Shown: positions 7,389 to 16,796 of the stretch, piece after piece
How positions within the stretch are numbered: the stretch's first letter is position 1
Layout: every line of letters begins with the position of its first letter
Origin: Nocardia rhamnosiphila NBRC 108938
Lineage (GTDB): Bacteria; Actinomycetota; Actinomycetes; Mycobacteriales; Mycobacteriaceae
Assembly: GCF_000720425.1 (NCBI RefSeq)
Contig: NZ_JOAJ01000010.1
Location: 62,001 to 126,000 of the forward strand
Length of the DNA stretch: 64,000 nt
Direction: 5' to 3'
The notes under the pieces: model-generated
What the model was told of the DNA's origin: nothing
The model's input: only the letters and a program-made list of their open reading frames with translations
The model's database searches: none
Program-made: the position numbers and the translations under genes

Positions 7389-10181
7389 TTGCTCGCCATT
7401 CTGCTCGCACACGCCCTGGCCGCGCTGATCGCGCCCTCCGCCGTGCGAGTACTGGGCCGCAACGCGTTCTATCCGCTGGCGCTGGTACCGCTGGGCTGCC
7501 TCGGCTGGGTGATCGCCCACTGGAACGACGAGATAAAGGTCCGGATGCAGTGGGCTCCGACCATCGATCTGAGCCTGGACCTGCGCTTCGACTCCCTGGC
7601 CACCGTGATGAGCGCGCTCGTCCTGGGTATCGGCGCCCTGGTCCTGGCCTACTGCGCCCGCTACTTCACCGACGACGAACCGAAGCTCGGCTCCTTCGCC
7701 GCCTGGCTGGTCGCCTTCTCCGGCGCCATGTTCGGCCTGGTCACCAGCGACAACATGCTGTTGCTGTTCACCTTCTGGGAAGTGACCACCGTCCTGTCGT
7801 TCCTGCTGGTCGGCCACAACTCCGACAGCGTGCCGGGCCGCCGCGCGGCTCTCCAGGCCCTGCTGGTCACCGGTGCGGGCGGCCTGGCCATGCTCGCCGG
7901 CATCGTCATCCTCGGCGAGGCGTACGGCAGCTACCTGCTGTCGGATCTGCTGGCCGCCACCGACCGGCCCGGCGGCCTCGCGATACAGGTCGCGGTGGTC
8001 CTCGTCCTGGTGGGCGCACTGAGTAAATCCGCCATCGTGCCGCTGCACTTCTGGCTGCCCGGCGCCATGGCCGCCCCCACCCCGGTCAGCGCCTACCTGC
8101 ACGCCGCCGCCATGGTGAAAGCCGGCGTCTACCTGATCGCGCGCCTGGCACCCGCGTTCGCCGACGAACCGGTCTGGCGACCGCTCGTCCTCACTCTCGG
8201 CCTGGCGTCCATGCTGCTGGCCGGTTTGCGCGCGATGCAGGTCACCGATCTGAAACTCGTTCTGGCCTTCGGCACCGTGAGTCAGCTGGGCTTCCTGGTG
8301 ACCATGGTGGGCCTGGGCACCCCGGATGCGGCGCTCGCCGGTATCGGCCTGGTGGTGGCGCACGCGCTGTTCAAGGCCGCGCTCTTCCTGGTGGTCGGCA
8401 TCATCGACCATGGGGCAGGCACCCGAGACCTGCGCGAACTCTCCGGATTGGGCCGGCGCTCACCTGTCCTCTTCGGTGCCGCGTCGCTTGCCGCGCTGAG
8501 CATGGCGGGCATCCCACCGCTCTGGGGATTCGTGGCGAAGGAGTCGGCGCTGGCCGCCGAACTCGACGCCGCGCCGCTCTCACCCACCGTGCGGCTGCTG
8601 CTGGCCGCCGGATTGGTGCTGGGGTCCATGCTCACCGTCGCCTACAGCGCGCGCTTCGTCTGGGGCGCTTTCGCCGACAAGCCCGGAGTCCCGGTCCCGG
8701 GGTGGCACGCGCCGGGTATCGGACTGAGCGCGGCGCCCGTGCTGCTGGCCGTGGGCTCGCTGGGCGCTGGACTCGCCGCTCCCTGGATGGACGGTCTGCT
8801 GGCACCCTATGCCGAAACCCTGCCCGGCACCCTGACCGGTCACCTTCAACTCTGGCACGGCCTGACCTGGCCGTTGCTGCTCACCGTCGTGATCATCGCC
8901 GGTGGCCTCGCCCTGTTCGCGGCACGGGACCGGTTCGGTGAATCGGCGACCCTGCTGGGCAACGCCGACCGCGGCTACGATGCCGCGCTGCGGGCGGCCG
9001 ACCGGCTCTCGCTGCGCATGACCGGTGCCGTCCAGCGCGGTTCGCTGCCGCTCACTCAAGCGGTCATCCTCGGCACCCTGGTGATCGTGCCCGCGGTGGT
9101 ACTGGCGGTCGGTACCCGGGCCGGGGTCGAACTTCGCCTGTGGGACTCCCCGCTGCAAATGGTGATCGGCGCCATCATGATCGCCATGGCGCTGGGCGCG
9201 ACCGTACTGCGCAACCGGCTCGCCAGTGTGCTGGTGGTCGGGCTCACCGGATACGGATGCGGTGTCGTCTTCGCCCTGCACGGCGCGCCCGACCTGGCAT
9301 TGACACAGTTCCTCGTGGAAACGCTGACACTGGTGGTGTTCGTTCTGGTCCTGCGGGCCTTCCCGGCCGAGATCGGACCGGAACAGCAGGCCGGCTTCCA
9401 GGTCGGCCGGGCGGCGATCGCCATCGCGGCCGGTATCGCGGTGCCGGTGCTGGCGGCATTCGCCGCGACGGCGCGCAACACCCGGCCCATCTGGGAACGT
9501 ATCCCGGACGCGGCCTACGAGTTCGGCGGCGGCAAGAACGCGGTCAATGTGCTGCTGGTCGATATCCGTGCCTGGGATACGCTCGGCGAGATATCGGTGC
9601 TGGTCGTAGCTGCCACCGGCGTGGCCTCGCTGGTGTTCCGCAGCCGGCGGTTCGGTCTGCCGCCGCGCGCCGCCGACGCACCCAACTACCGGCCCGGCGG
9701 CAAGGTGGGCTGGCTGCCCGCGGGCCGGCTGGTCGACCGCCGCGACCGCTCCATGGTCCTGCAGATCACGACCCGCCTGGTGTTCCCCACCATCATGGTG
9801 CTGTCGGTCTACTTCTTCTTCTCCGGCCACAATGCGCCCGGCGGCGGTTTCGCCGGTGGTCTCATCGCGGGGCTGGCGCTGGTGCTGCGTTATCTCGCGG
9901 GCGGCCAGTACGAACTGGGTGAGGCACTACCGGTGGAGGCCGGCCATCTGCTGGGCGCCGGGTTGATCCTCGCCGCCGGTACCGCCAGCGCCTCACTGCT
10001 GCTGGGGGCGCCGCCGCTGAGTTCGGCCATCCTGGAGATCACGGTTCCACTGCTCGGCCACGTCAAACTGGTGACCTCGCTGTTCTTCGACCTGGGTGTC
10101 TACCTGATCGTGGTGGGTCTCGTGCTGGACGTATTGCGCAGCCTCGGCGCGCGCCTCGACGACGAGTTGGTGCAGTCATGA
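7389..10181 (+). CDS. mrpA: Mrp antiporter subunit A fused to subunit B
   Basis: Largest subunit of a multi-protein Na+(K+)/H+ antiporter that resembles the membrane arm of complex I. The 930-residue protein has many membrane segments, including the conserved core FWLPGAMAAPTPVSAYLHAAAMVKAGVYLIARL. The C-terminal ~140 residues (from about VLQITTRLVFPTIMVLSVYFFFSG) are the MnhB/MrpB domain, so MrpB is fused rather than separate. The start is TTG at 7389, chosen because GGAGGTAAC lies 5-6 bases upstream. The stop overlaps mrpC as ATGA, and this coupling repeats down the operon. Confidence 0.93.
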   Translation: MLAILLAHALAALIAPSAVRVLGRNAFYPLALVPLGCLGWVIAHWNDEIKVRMQWAPTIDLSLDLRFDSLATVMSALVLGIGALVLAYCARYFTDDEPKLGSFAAWLVAFSGAMFGLVTSDNMLLLFTFWEVTTVLSFLLVGHNSDSVPGRRAALQALLVTGAGGLAMLAGIVILGEAYGSYLLSDLLAATDRPGGLAIQVAVVLVLVGALSKSAIVPLHFWLPGAMAAPTPVSAYLHAAAMVKAGVYLIARLAPAFADEPVWRPLVLTLGLASMLLAGLRAMQVTDLKLVLAFGTVSQLGFLVTMVGLGTPDAALAGIGLVVAHALFKAALFLVVGIIDHGAGTRDLRELSGLGRRSPVLFGAASLAALSMAGIPPLWGFVAKESALAAELDAAPLSPTVRLLLAAGLVLGSMLTVAYSARFVWGAFADKPGVPVPGWHAPGIGLSAAPVLLAVGSLGAGLAAPWMDGLLAPYAETLPGTLTGHLQLWHGLTWPLLLTVVIIAGGLALFAARDRFGESATLLGNADRGYDAALRAADRLSLRMTGAVQRGSLPLTQAVILGTLVIVPAVVLAVGTRAGVELRLWDSPLQMVIGAIMIAMALGATVLRNRLASVLVVGLTGYGCGVVFALHGAPDLALTQFLVETLTLVVFVLVLRAFPAEIGPEQQAGFQVGRAAIAIAAGIAVPVLAAFAATARNTRPIWERIPDAAYEFGGGKNAVNVLLVDIRAWDTLGEISVLVVAATGVASLVFRSRRFGLPPRAADAPNYRPGGKVGWLPAGRLVDRRDRSMVLQITTRLVFPTIMVLSVYFFFSGHNAPGGGFAGGLIAGLALVLRYLAGGQYELGEALPVEAGHLLGAGLILAAGTASASLLLGAPPLSSAILEITVPLLGHVKLVTSLFFDLGVYLIVVGLVLDVLRSLGARLDDELVQS

Positions 10182-10558
10182 GCGCGAATCTGACCCTGCT
10201 GATCGTCGTCGGCGTACTGGTGGCCTGCGGTGTGTACCTGCTGCTCGAACGCACCGTGACGAAAATGCTGCTCGGCATCCTGCTGTTCAGCAATGCGGTG
10301 AACCTGCTCATTCTCACCATGGGCGGACCCGATGGAGCGGCACCGATCCGGGGCACGGACGATATCGCCCACAGCACCATGGCCGACCCGCTGGCCCAGG
10401 CGCTGGTGCTGACCGCCATCGTCATCACCATGGGTGTTTCGGCGTTCGTGCTGGCCCTGGCCTATCGCTCCTACATCCTGACCACGAGCGAAAAAGTCGA
10501 GAACGACCCGGAGGATGTCGGGATCGCCGCGCGCCGGCCGGAGGAACCCGAAGAATGA
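10178..10558 (+). CDS. mrpC: Mrp antiporter subunit C
   Basis: A 126-residue NuoK-like protein with three membrane segments (LLIVVGVLVACGVYLLLE, MLLGILLFSNAVNLLIL, LAQALVLTAIVITMGVSAFVLALAY). The GGPDGAAPIRG loop and the DPLAQALVLTAIVI motif are typical of MrpC/MnhC. The C-terminal tail is acidic. Both ends overlap neighbours by ATGA, with mrpA upstream and mrpD downstream. Confidence 0.93.
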   Translation: MSANLTLLIVVGVLVACGVYLLLERTVTKMLLGILLFSNAVNLLILTMGGPDGAAPIRGTDDIAHSTMADPLAQALVLTAIVITMGVSAFVLALAYRSYILTTSEKVENDPEDVGIAARRPEEPEE

Positions 10559-12150
10559 GCTTGTCCCCCGATCTGGTCCCCGCCTTCGCCCCGCTGCCGG
10601 TGCTCATCCCGCTGCTGGCCGCCGCCGCGACTCTGGTGGCCGGGCGGCGCGCCCGCGTCCAGCGGATCCTGGCGACGGTCGCGCTGAGCGCCGCGGTGGC
10701 CGTCTGCGGGGTGCTGCTGTATCTGGCCGACCGCGACGGGACGGTGGCCGTTCAGGTCGGCGGCTGGGAAACCCCCATCGGTATCACCATCGTGGTGGAC
10801 CGGCTCTCCGCGGCCATGCTGCTGGTCTCGGCGATCGTGCTGCTCGCGGTCGCCCTCTACGGCGCCGGCCAGAACATCAGCGACGCCCAGGTCCGCCAGC
10901 CGACCTCCATCTTCTGGCCCACCTACCTGATCCTCAGCGCGGGTGTGGCGATGGCCTTCCTGGCGGGCGACCTGTTCAACCTGTTCGTCGGTTTCGAGAT
11001 ACTGCTGGTCGCCTCGTTCGTCCTGCTCACCCTGGGCGCGACGGCGGAACGTATCCGCGCCGGGGTGTCCTATGTGATGGTCTCCATGGTGTCGTCGCTG
11101 ATCTTCCTGATCGGCACCGCTGTCACCTACGGCGCCACCGGCACCCTCAATTTCGCGCAACTGGCCCAGCGGATGGACGCCATCCCGGATGGCATCCGCC
11201 AGGCGGTGTACGCCGTACTGCTGGTCGCCTTCGGTATCAAGGCCGCGGTGTTCCCCCTGTCGAACTGGCTGCCCGACTCCTACCCCACCGCGCCGGCACC
11301 GGTCACCGCGGTGTTCGCCGGCCTGCTCACCAAGGTCGGTGTGTACGCGATCGTGCGCACCCAGACACTGCTCTTCCCGGACGGCGGATTCGACAATCTG
11401 CTGATGATCAGCGGCCTGCTCACCATGCTGATCGGCATATTCGGTGCCATCGCGCAGAGCGATATCCGGCGACTGCTCTCCTTCACGCTGGTCAGCCATA
11501 TCGGCTACATGATGTTCGGGGTGGGCATCGCCAGTTCCATCGGGCTGGCGGGCACGGTGTACTACATCGCGCACCACATTCTGGTGCAGACGGCGCTGTT
11601 CCTGGTGGCCGGACTGATCGAACGCCAGGCGGGCTCCACCTCGCTGCGGCGGGTGGGCGGGCTGGCCGCGGCAAGCCCACTCCTGGCGGGTCTGTTCCTG
11701 ATCCCGGCGCTGAACCTCGGCGGGATACCGCCCTTCTCCGGTTTCATCGGCAAAGTGGCGCTTCTCCAGGCCGGCGCGCAGGACGGCAGCGTACTCGCCT
11801 GGGTGTTGGTCGCCGGGTCGGTGGTGACCAGTCTGCTGACCCTGTACGTCATGGCGCGGACCTGGAGCAAGGCGTTCTGGCGGCCCCGCGAACAGGCCCC
11901 CGAGGGCCACCTGGTGGCCGCCACCCTGCCGTCGCTGGTGGAGGACAACACCGACATGCTCTACGACGAACGCACCGATCCGGGCCGGTTGCCGACCATG
12001 ATGGTGCTGCCGACCGCGGCGCTGGTCGCGGTCGGATTGGCGCTGACGGTATGGGCGGGCCCGGTCCTGGGGATCGCCGACCGTGCCGCGGCCGAACTGC
12101 AGGACCGGGGCGTCTATATCGGCGCGGTCCTGGGCGGGGGGTCGCAATGA
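10555..12150 (+). CDS. mrpD: Mrp antiporter subunit D
   Basis: A 531-residue NuoN/NuoM-like proton-translocating subunit. Conserved antiporter features include NLFVGFEILLVASFVLLTLG, the lysine-containing helix FGIKAAVFPLSNWLPDSYPTAPAPVTAVFAGLLTKVGVYA, and SDIRRLLSFTLVSHIGYM. About 14 membrane segments are expected. It is translationally coupled to mrpC and mrpE by ATGA overlaps. Together with MrpA it should form the ion-translocating core in the plasma membrane. Confidence 0.93.
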   Translation: MSLSPDLVPAFAPLPVLIPLLAAAATLVAGRRARVQRILATVALSAAVAVCGVLLYLADRDGTVAVQVGGWETPIGITIVVDRLSAAMLLVSAIVLLAVALYGAGQNISDAQVRQPTSIFWPTYLILSAGVAMAFLAGDLFNLFVGFEILLVASFVLLTLGATAERIRAGVSYVMVSMVSSLIFLIGTAVTYGATGTLNFAQLAQRMDAIPDGIRQAVYAVLLVAFGIKAAVFPLSNWLPDSYPTAPAPVTAVFAGLLTKVGVYAIVRTQTLLFPDGGFDNLLMISGLLTMLIGIFGAIAQSDIRRLLSFTLVSHIGYMMFGVGIASSIGLAGTVYYIAHHILVQTALFLVAGLIERQAGSTSLRRVGGLAAASPLLAGLFLIPALNLGGIPPFSGFIGKVALLQAGAQDGSVLAWVLVAGSVVTSLLTLYVMARTWSKAFWRPREQAPEGHLVAATLPSLVEDNTDMLYDERTDPGRLPTMMVLPTAALVAVGLALTVWAGPVLGIADRAAAELQDRGVYIGAVLGGGSQ

Positions 12151-12701
12151 GCAAACTGATGAACCGCGACAATGTACTGCGCGTCGGCGTCCTGATCTGG
12201 CTGACCGCGGTGTGGGTGGCGCTGTGGGGCCAGGTCAGCGTCGCCAATGTGCTGGCGGGCGCCGGCGTCGGAGTGGTCATCATGGTGGCCCTCCCACTGC
12301 CCTGGATACCGACGCGCGGACGGTTACGGCCGGTCCCGCTGGTGAAACTGACGGCGGTCAGCATCTACTACGCCCTGGAATCCAGTTTCCAACTGGCCTG
12401 GTTCGCAGTGCGGCCCGGGCCGCCGCCCCCTTCCGGCGTGCTGAAGGTGCAGTTCGCGTTCCGGTCGGATCTGGTCATGGTGCTGTGCACCAACCTGATA
12501 AATCTGATCCCGGGCACCATGGTGCTGGAGATCGATCGCGAACACTGTGCGGCCTACGTGCACGTCATCGATGTGAGCAGTGCGGAGGCGGTGGCCGAGT
12601 TCTACCGCACCATCCGGGTGCTGGAGCGGTTGCTGATCGATGGGCTGGAACGTCGTGCCACTCCGCTCCCCCCGCCGACCGGTCAGGAGGTGACCAAGTG
12701 A
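12147..12701 (+). CDS. mrpE: Mrp antiporter subunit E
   Basis: A 184-residue subunit with two or three N-terminal membrane segments and a soluble C-terminal part. The pattern LVMVLCTNLINLIPGTMVLEIDREHCAAYVHVIDV is the typical MrpE signature (PGT followed by a strand-rich region). The ATG lies in an ATGA overlap with mrpD. The gene ends in a GTGA overlap with mrpF. Confidence 0.92.
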   Translation: MSKLMNRDNVLRVGVLIWLTAVWVALWGQVSVANVLAGAGVGVVIMVALPLPWIPTRGRLRPVPLVKLTAVSIYYALESSFQLAWFAVRPGPPPPSGVLKVQFAFRSDLVMVLCTNLINLIPGTMVLEIDREHCAAYVHVIDVSSAEAVAEFYRTIRVLERLLIDGLERRATPLPPPTGQEVTK

Positions 12702-12958
12702 TCGTCGTGGCCGTGGTGGCCGCGGTCCTGCTCAGTGCGGCCGCGTTGATCACCGCTTACCGCATACTCGCAGGCCCCGACACCCTCGACCGGGTGGTCG
12801 GGATCGACTCGATCATCGCGATGGCAATCTGCGGTCTCGCGGTGTGGGCGGCCTACAGCCGCGACACCAGCGTGGTGCCCGCCATCGTCGCGCTGTCGCT
12901 GGTGGGCTTCCTCGGTTCGGCCGCCGTCACCCGCTTCCGGGTCCGGGACGACCGATGA
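12698..12958 (+). CDS. mrpF: Mrp antiporter subunit F
   Basis: An 86-residue protein with three membrane segments and the MrpF signature YRILAGPDTLDRVVGIDSI. It starts at a GTG that overlaps the mrpE stop, with the strong ribosome site AGGAGGTGA just upstream inside mrpE. Its stop overlaps the mrpG start (ATGA). Confidence 0.92.
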   Translation: MIVVAVVAAVLLSAAALITAYRILAGPDTLDRVVGIDSIIAMAICGLAVWAAYSRDTSVVPAIVALSLVGFLGSAAVTRFRVRDDR

Positions 12959-13302
12959 ACACCGTATTCGACTGGATCTCCGGCATCCTGATCATTTTCG
13001 GTGCGGTACTCGCGCTGACCGCGGCTGTCGGCATCGTCCGGTTCCCGGACACCCTGTTTCGTATGCACTCCGCGACCAAACCACAGGTCATCGGTCTTAT
13101 TTCGGTGCTGGCCGGCACCTGTATCCGGGTCTACGACGACCCCAATGTGTGGATGCTGGTGCTGGTGGGCCTGTTCACGTTGCTCACCGCACCGGTGATC
13201 GCCCATCTGATCGGCCGCACCGCCTACCGGGAGCAGCTGCACCGCAAGGACCTGCTGGTGGTCAACGAACTCGAGGACGAACTGGATCGGCCGCAGCCGT
13301 GA
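12955..13302 (+). CDS. mrpG: Mrp antiporter subunit G
   Basis: A 115-residue last subunit of the operon with three membrane segments. The signature VGIVRFPDTLFRMHSATKPQVIGL is characteristic of MrpG/MnhG. The hydrophilic tail KDLLVVNELEDELDRPQP overlaps the convergent PAP2 gene by 41 bases at 13262-13302. No terminator is visible between the two genes. Confidence 0.92.
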   Translation: MNTVFDWISGILIIFGAVLALTAAVGIVRFPDTLFRMHSATKPQVIGLISVLAGTCIRVYDDPNVWMLVLVGLFTLLTAPVIAHLIGRTAYREQLHRKDLLVVNELEDELDRPQP

Positions 13303-14722
13303 CCTCGGCGGTGCCGTGGGCCGCCACCGCTGCCGTATCGAGGGCCGCCGTATCGAGCGGGTCGGCCGTGGCGACCACCGCGTCCGCGGCGCGAGCCGGC
13401 AGTGTCGCGACCCCGGCCGGAACCGGCCGCTCGCGGCGCCGCCGGGCGAACCACGTGGCGTGGAAACCCGCCGCCATCGCCGCGAGCAGCGCCGAGACGA
13501 CCGAACCCGCGACCACCGGATAGTCGGCCATGTGCACCGCCAGATACCGGTAGCCGACGAGCAGCGTCACCAGTATCACCGCCCCACCGGCCACCAGCCG
13601 GATCCGGAACCGGCCCCAGCCGCGTTCGGGTTCCCGCAGCGCCGATTCCACGGTCAGGCAGAGCACCGCCCCGGCGACCAGGTCCACGCCGTAGTGGTAG
13701 CCGAAACCGAGGGTCGCGGCCAGCGTGCACAGCAGCCAGAACATCCCACCCCAGCGCAACCAGGTCGGCGCGAGCGAACCGTCGGGGTTGCGGCGGGTGT
13801 GCAGGAAGAGCGCCAGCGCCCACGCCGTGTGCATCGAGGGCATGCAGTTGCGCGGGGAGAACGAGTCGAAGGCCATCGCTTCCGGCGCACGGTCGAGCGG
13901 CGGCAGCACATCGGGCCAGAAGTTGCCGAGCTGGAAGCCGTTCCCGTCGACCCCGTAGGCGAACATCGGTCCGACCACCGGAAACAGTATGTACACCAGC
14001 GGTCCGACCAGACCGAGCACCAGGAACGTGCGCACCAGATAGTGATTCGGCCACCGGCCGCCCGCCGCCACCGAGCGCAGCTGCCAGACCGCCACCACGA
14101 TGGCCGCCGCCGGCAGTTCGATGTACACCCAGTGCAGTACCGCGTCGGGTATCGGTCCCAAGGTTTCCAGTACCCGGCCCATCACCCACGCCGGATCACC
14201 GAGCGCGTGATCGGCCAGCATCACGTACTGGTCCAGTACCTGTGGCCGCAGGTCCACGGTGATGTGCAACCAGACGTCACCGACCTTGGTCGCGAGGATC
14301 AGCAGCGCGCCCAGCGCGGCCGCGTGCAGCGCGTTGCGCCGTTCGGCACCCGTCCAGCGCAACCAGGCCACCAGCGCCAGCGCGGTGAGCACGAGGACCG
14401 GCCCGTTGCCCACGGTGAACGGTCCCCCCAGCAGCAGCCGCACGCCCGCGTACGCCAGATCGATCAGTACCGCCGCCCCCGCGGCGATCCACCGGCGCCG
14501 GGCCGGGATACCGACCAGCGCGAGCACCAGGCCCGCCCAGGGCACGGTCATGGATTTGGGGGTGCCGATGTAGTCGCGGGCCAGGCTCGTCAGCGGCCCT
14601 TCGAAATCCCGCCACATCGCCACGCCCTGCAACACCAGCAGCAGTACCGGTACCGCGGCGACGGCGGCGACCCGAACCCCCCGGCGCGGCACAGCACTGT
14701 GCGCCGCTGCTCCAGCTCCCAT
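13262..14722 (-). CDS. PAP2-superfamily integral membrane phosphatase/phosphotransferase
   Basis: A polytopic protein of about 486 residues with roughly ten or more hydrophobic segments. The catalytic PAP2 motifs are visible as PRNCMPSMHTAWALAL and GYHYGVDLVAG, giving the histidines expected to act on a phospho-lipid substrate. The layout resembles inositolphosphotransferase/Aur1-like PAP2 proteins of actinobacteria, but the substrate cannot be told. The start is uncertain: ATG at 14722 (MGAGAAAHS), GTG at 14743 or GTG at 14779 are all in frame and none has a strong ribosome site. The tail overlaps mrpG. Confidence 0.8.
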   Translation of the reverse strand: MGAGAAAHSAVPRRGVRVAAVAAVPVLLLVLQGVAMWRDFEGPLTSLARDYIGTPKSMTVPWAGLVLALVGIPARRRWIAAGAAVLIDLAYAGVRLLLGGPFTVGNGPVLVLTALALVAWLRWTGAERRNALHAAALGALLILATKVGDVWLHITVDLRPQVLDQYVMLADHALGDPAWVMGRVLETLGPIPDAVLHWVYIELPAAAIVVAVWQLRSVAAGGRWPNHYLVRTFLVLGLVGPLVYILFPVVGPMFAYGVDGNGFQLGNFWPDVLPPLDRAPEAMAFDSFSPRNCMPSMHTAWALALFLHTRRNPDGSLAPTWLRWGGMFWLLCTLAATLGFGYHYGVDLVAGAVLCLTVESALREPERGWGRFRIRLVAGGAVILVTLLVGYRYLAVHMADYPVVAGSVVSALLAAMAAGFHATWFARRRRERPVPAGVATLPARAADAVVATADPLDTAALDTAAVAAHGTAEVTAAADPVRPRVR

Positions 14723-14811
14723 ATTCGGGTTTTCGACTAGCACCCGACCATCGTAAACGGCACGTGAACGGCAGGTCACCGGGCTGCTGAACAGCAGCGT
14801 ACCGACCCGGG

Positions 14812-15957
14812 TCAGCTATCGAGTTCGCGGACCAGCGCGTCCACCACCGCGACCAGATCCCCCTGCGCGGCCGCCGCCACCTGCCGCTGCCGTTGATAGT
14901 TGGCCCCACGCCGCGGAATATCGGCCACCGCGGCGAGTTCCGCCACACAATCCAGGCGCCGCGCGGTCGGCTCCAGCCGGGTCAGCAGATCGTCGAGGTC
15001 CTCGGTGACCAGACGTTCACGGTTGTCGTCACCCACGATCACGATGGCGTCCAACCCGTAACGCGCGGCCCGCCATTTGTTCTCCTGCACATGCCAGGGC
15101 GGCAGGGTGGGCAGCGACTCACCGCGTTCCACCCGCTCGTCCAGATGCACGATCAGGCAGTGGATGAACGCCGCGAGAGCGGCCAGTTCCGCCCGGTTGG
15201 AGATACCGTCGCAGATACGCACCTCGATGGTTCCCCACTTCGGGGCGGGCCGGATATCCCAGTGCATACCGCCGAGCTGTTCGAACACACCGGTTTTCAT
15301 CTGGTCGTGCACATAGCGTTCGAATTCGTTCCAGTTCTCGAACTGGAACGGCAGTCCCGCCGTGGGTAACTGCTGGAACATCAAGGCGCGATTGCTCGCG
15401 TACCCGGTGTCCGAACCCGACCACATCGGTGAGGAGGCCGACAGCGCCAGCAGATGCGGATAGGACAGCAGCAGGGAGTTGAGAATGGGAAAAACCTTGT
15501 CCCGGTGCGACACCCCGACGTGCACGTGCACGCCCCAGATCAGCATCTGCCGACCCCACCACTGCGTACGTTCGATCAGTTCGTCGTAGTGCTCCGACCG
15601 GGTGAGCTGCTGAGTGGACCATTGCGCGAACGGATGCGTGCCCGCGCAGAACAGATCCACGCCGAGTTCGTCGGCGGCCCGGCGCACCGTATCCATGGTG
15701 CCCGAGAGATCCGCCACAGCGGCCCCGACGGTTTCGTGCACCCCGGTGACAAGTTCCACGGTGTTGCGGAGCAGTTCTTTGGTCACCTGCGGGGTGCCGT
15801 CGTGCGCCCGCAGCTCACCCACCGCGTCGAAAACGGCTGCCGCCGTATTGGACAGATCGCGGCTCGTCTTGTCGACGAGCGCGATCTCCCATTCGATCCC
15901 CACGGTCGGCCGAGGCGAACCGCGGAACGGCACCGGCTCGATCCGCGCCCCACCCAT
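14812..15957 (-). CDS. YbdK-type carboxylate-amine ligase (glutamate-cysteine ligase family 2)
   Basis: A 381-residue ATP-grasp-like ligase of the GCS2/YbdK family. It starts with TVGIEWEIALVD, which carries the metal-binding glutamates, and has WGVHVHVGVSHRDKVFPILN, SSPMWSG and KWGTIEVRICDG. Family members show weak gamma-glutamylcysteine synthetase activity; the true substrate here is unknown, and in an actinobacterium making mycothiol or ergothioneine glutathione synthesis need not be the role. The sodC stop is only 21 bases upstream, so the pair is probably one transcription unit, as in M. tuberculosis (Rv0432-Rv0433). Confidence 0.88.
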   Translation of the reverse strand: MGGARIEPVPFRGSPRPTVGIEWEIALVDKTSRDLSNTAAAVFDAVGELRAHDGTPQVTKELLRNTVELVTGVHETVGAAVADLSGTMDTVRRAADELGVDLFCAGTHPFAQWSTQQLTRSEHYDELIERTQWWGRQMLIWGVHVHVGVSHRDKVFPILNSLLLSYPHLLALSASSPMWSGSDTGYASNRALMFQQLPTAGLPFQFENWNEFERYVHDQMKTGVFEQLGGMHWDIRPAPKWGTIEVRICDGISNRAELAALAAFIHCLIVHLDERVERGESLPTLPPWHVQENKWRAARYGLDAIVIVGDDNRERLVTEDLDDLLTRLEPTARRLDCVAELAAVADIPRRGANYQRQRQVAAAAQGDLVAVVDALVRELDS

Positions 15958-15978
15958 ATCGGCCCCTCCGTCTTGCGT

Positions 15979-16671
15979 CTAACCGATGACGCCGCAGGCG
16001 ACCCGGCCGCCCGCGTCACCGGTGCTCATCGTCTGCTGGTCCGGGCCGGCGCCACCCTCGCGGCTGTAACGGTCCGGGATATTGGCGAAGTTGTCCGAAT
16101 TGGCGTGCACAATGATCGCCTTGCCCCGGATATCGCTCAGGGTGACGGTGTCGGTGGTGGTCACCAGGTAACCGTGACCGTCCTTGCGGACCTGCAGCGA
16201 GGTGAGGTCACCGCTGGCGGGGTGCCCGGTGGCACCGCCGACCTGCAGATGCCCACCCGCGGACAGGAAGTCACCGGGCGCCCCACCGGCGGGCGGGGCC
16301 GAATTCGCCTCGCATTTGCCGTCCTGGTGGATGTGCAGGCCGTGGAAACCGGGGGTCAAACCGGTTGTGTCGACGGTGATCCGCAGATGGTTGCCCTCGT
16401 CGGCGATATTCGCCGTCCCGACCTTGGCGCCGCTCGGCGACTTCAGTTCGACCTCGGTCCCCGAACCGGCCGGGGACTTCTGCTCTTCTCCGTGCTCACC
16501 GGACTCGCCCGCACCGGCCGGGGCCGGGGACGAGGTCCACACCGGCGGAGTCGTCCCCGTCACGTCACTGGATTCCTGGCTGTTCGTGCAGGCAACGAGG
16601 CCGAAAGCCGCGACAGCCAGCACCGGGGTCACGCTCCGCCAAGACCGGCGACGAGAAGTGGACTGTGCCAT
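15979..16671 (-). CDS. sodC: Cu/Zn-type superoxide dismutase, lipoprotein
   Basis: It removes superoxide at the cell surface. The 230-residue precursor has a lipoprotein signal ending FGLVAC (Cys28), then a disordered linker to about residue 75. The SOD fold shows GFHGLHIHQDGKCE, SAGGHLQVGGATGHPASGDL, KAIIVHANSDNFANIPDRY and TGDAGGRVACGVIG, which supply the copper-ligand histidines and the disulfide cysteines. The classic zinc ligand set looks incomplete, as known for mycobacterial SodC. AAAGGAG precedes the ATG. Confidence 0.93.
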   Translation of the reverse strand: MAQSTSRRRSWRSVTPVLAVAAFGLVACTNSQESSDVTGTTPPVWTSSPAPAGAGESGEHGEEQKSPAGSGTEVELKSPSGAKVGTANIADEGNHLRITVDTTGLTPGFHGLHIHQDGKCEANSAPPAGGAPGDFLSAGGHLQVGGATGHPASGDLTSLQVRKDGHGYLVTTTDTVTLSDIRGKAIIVHANSDNFANIPDRYSREGGAGPDQQTMSTGDAGGRVACGVIG

Positions 16672-16796
16672 CAGGGAACTCCTTTACGAGTACCGAGTTT
16701 AGGGGTAGAGCGTTTCGACAACGATCTTTCGACGCACAAAATAATGCCACGCCGCCCCGGTCCGACCGGGACACCCCCGATCTCGGGAGACGCGTG

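Noticed and set aside
10471..12147. 558-codon minus-strand open frame opposite mrpD
   Set aside because: Antisense to an unmistakable MrpD; the translation is a low-complexity Gln/Arg/His mix.
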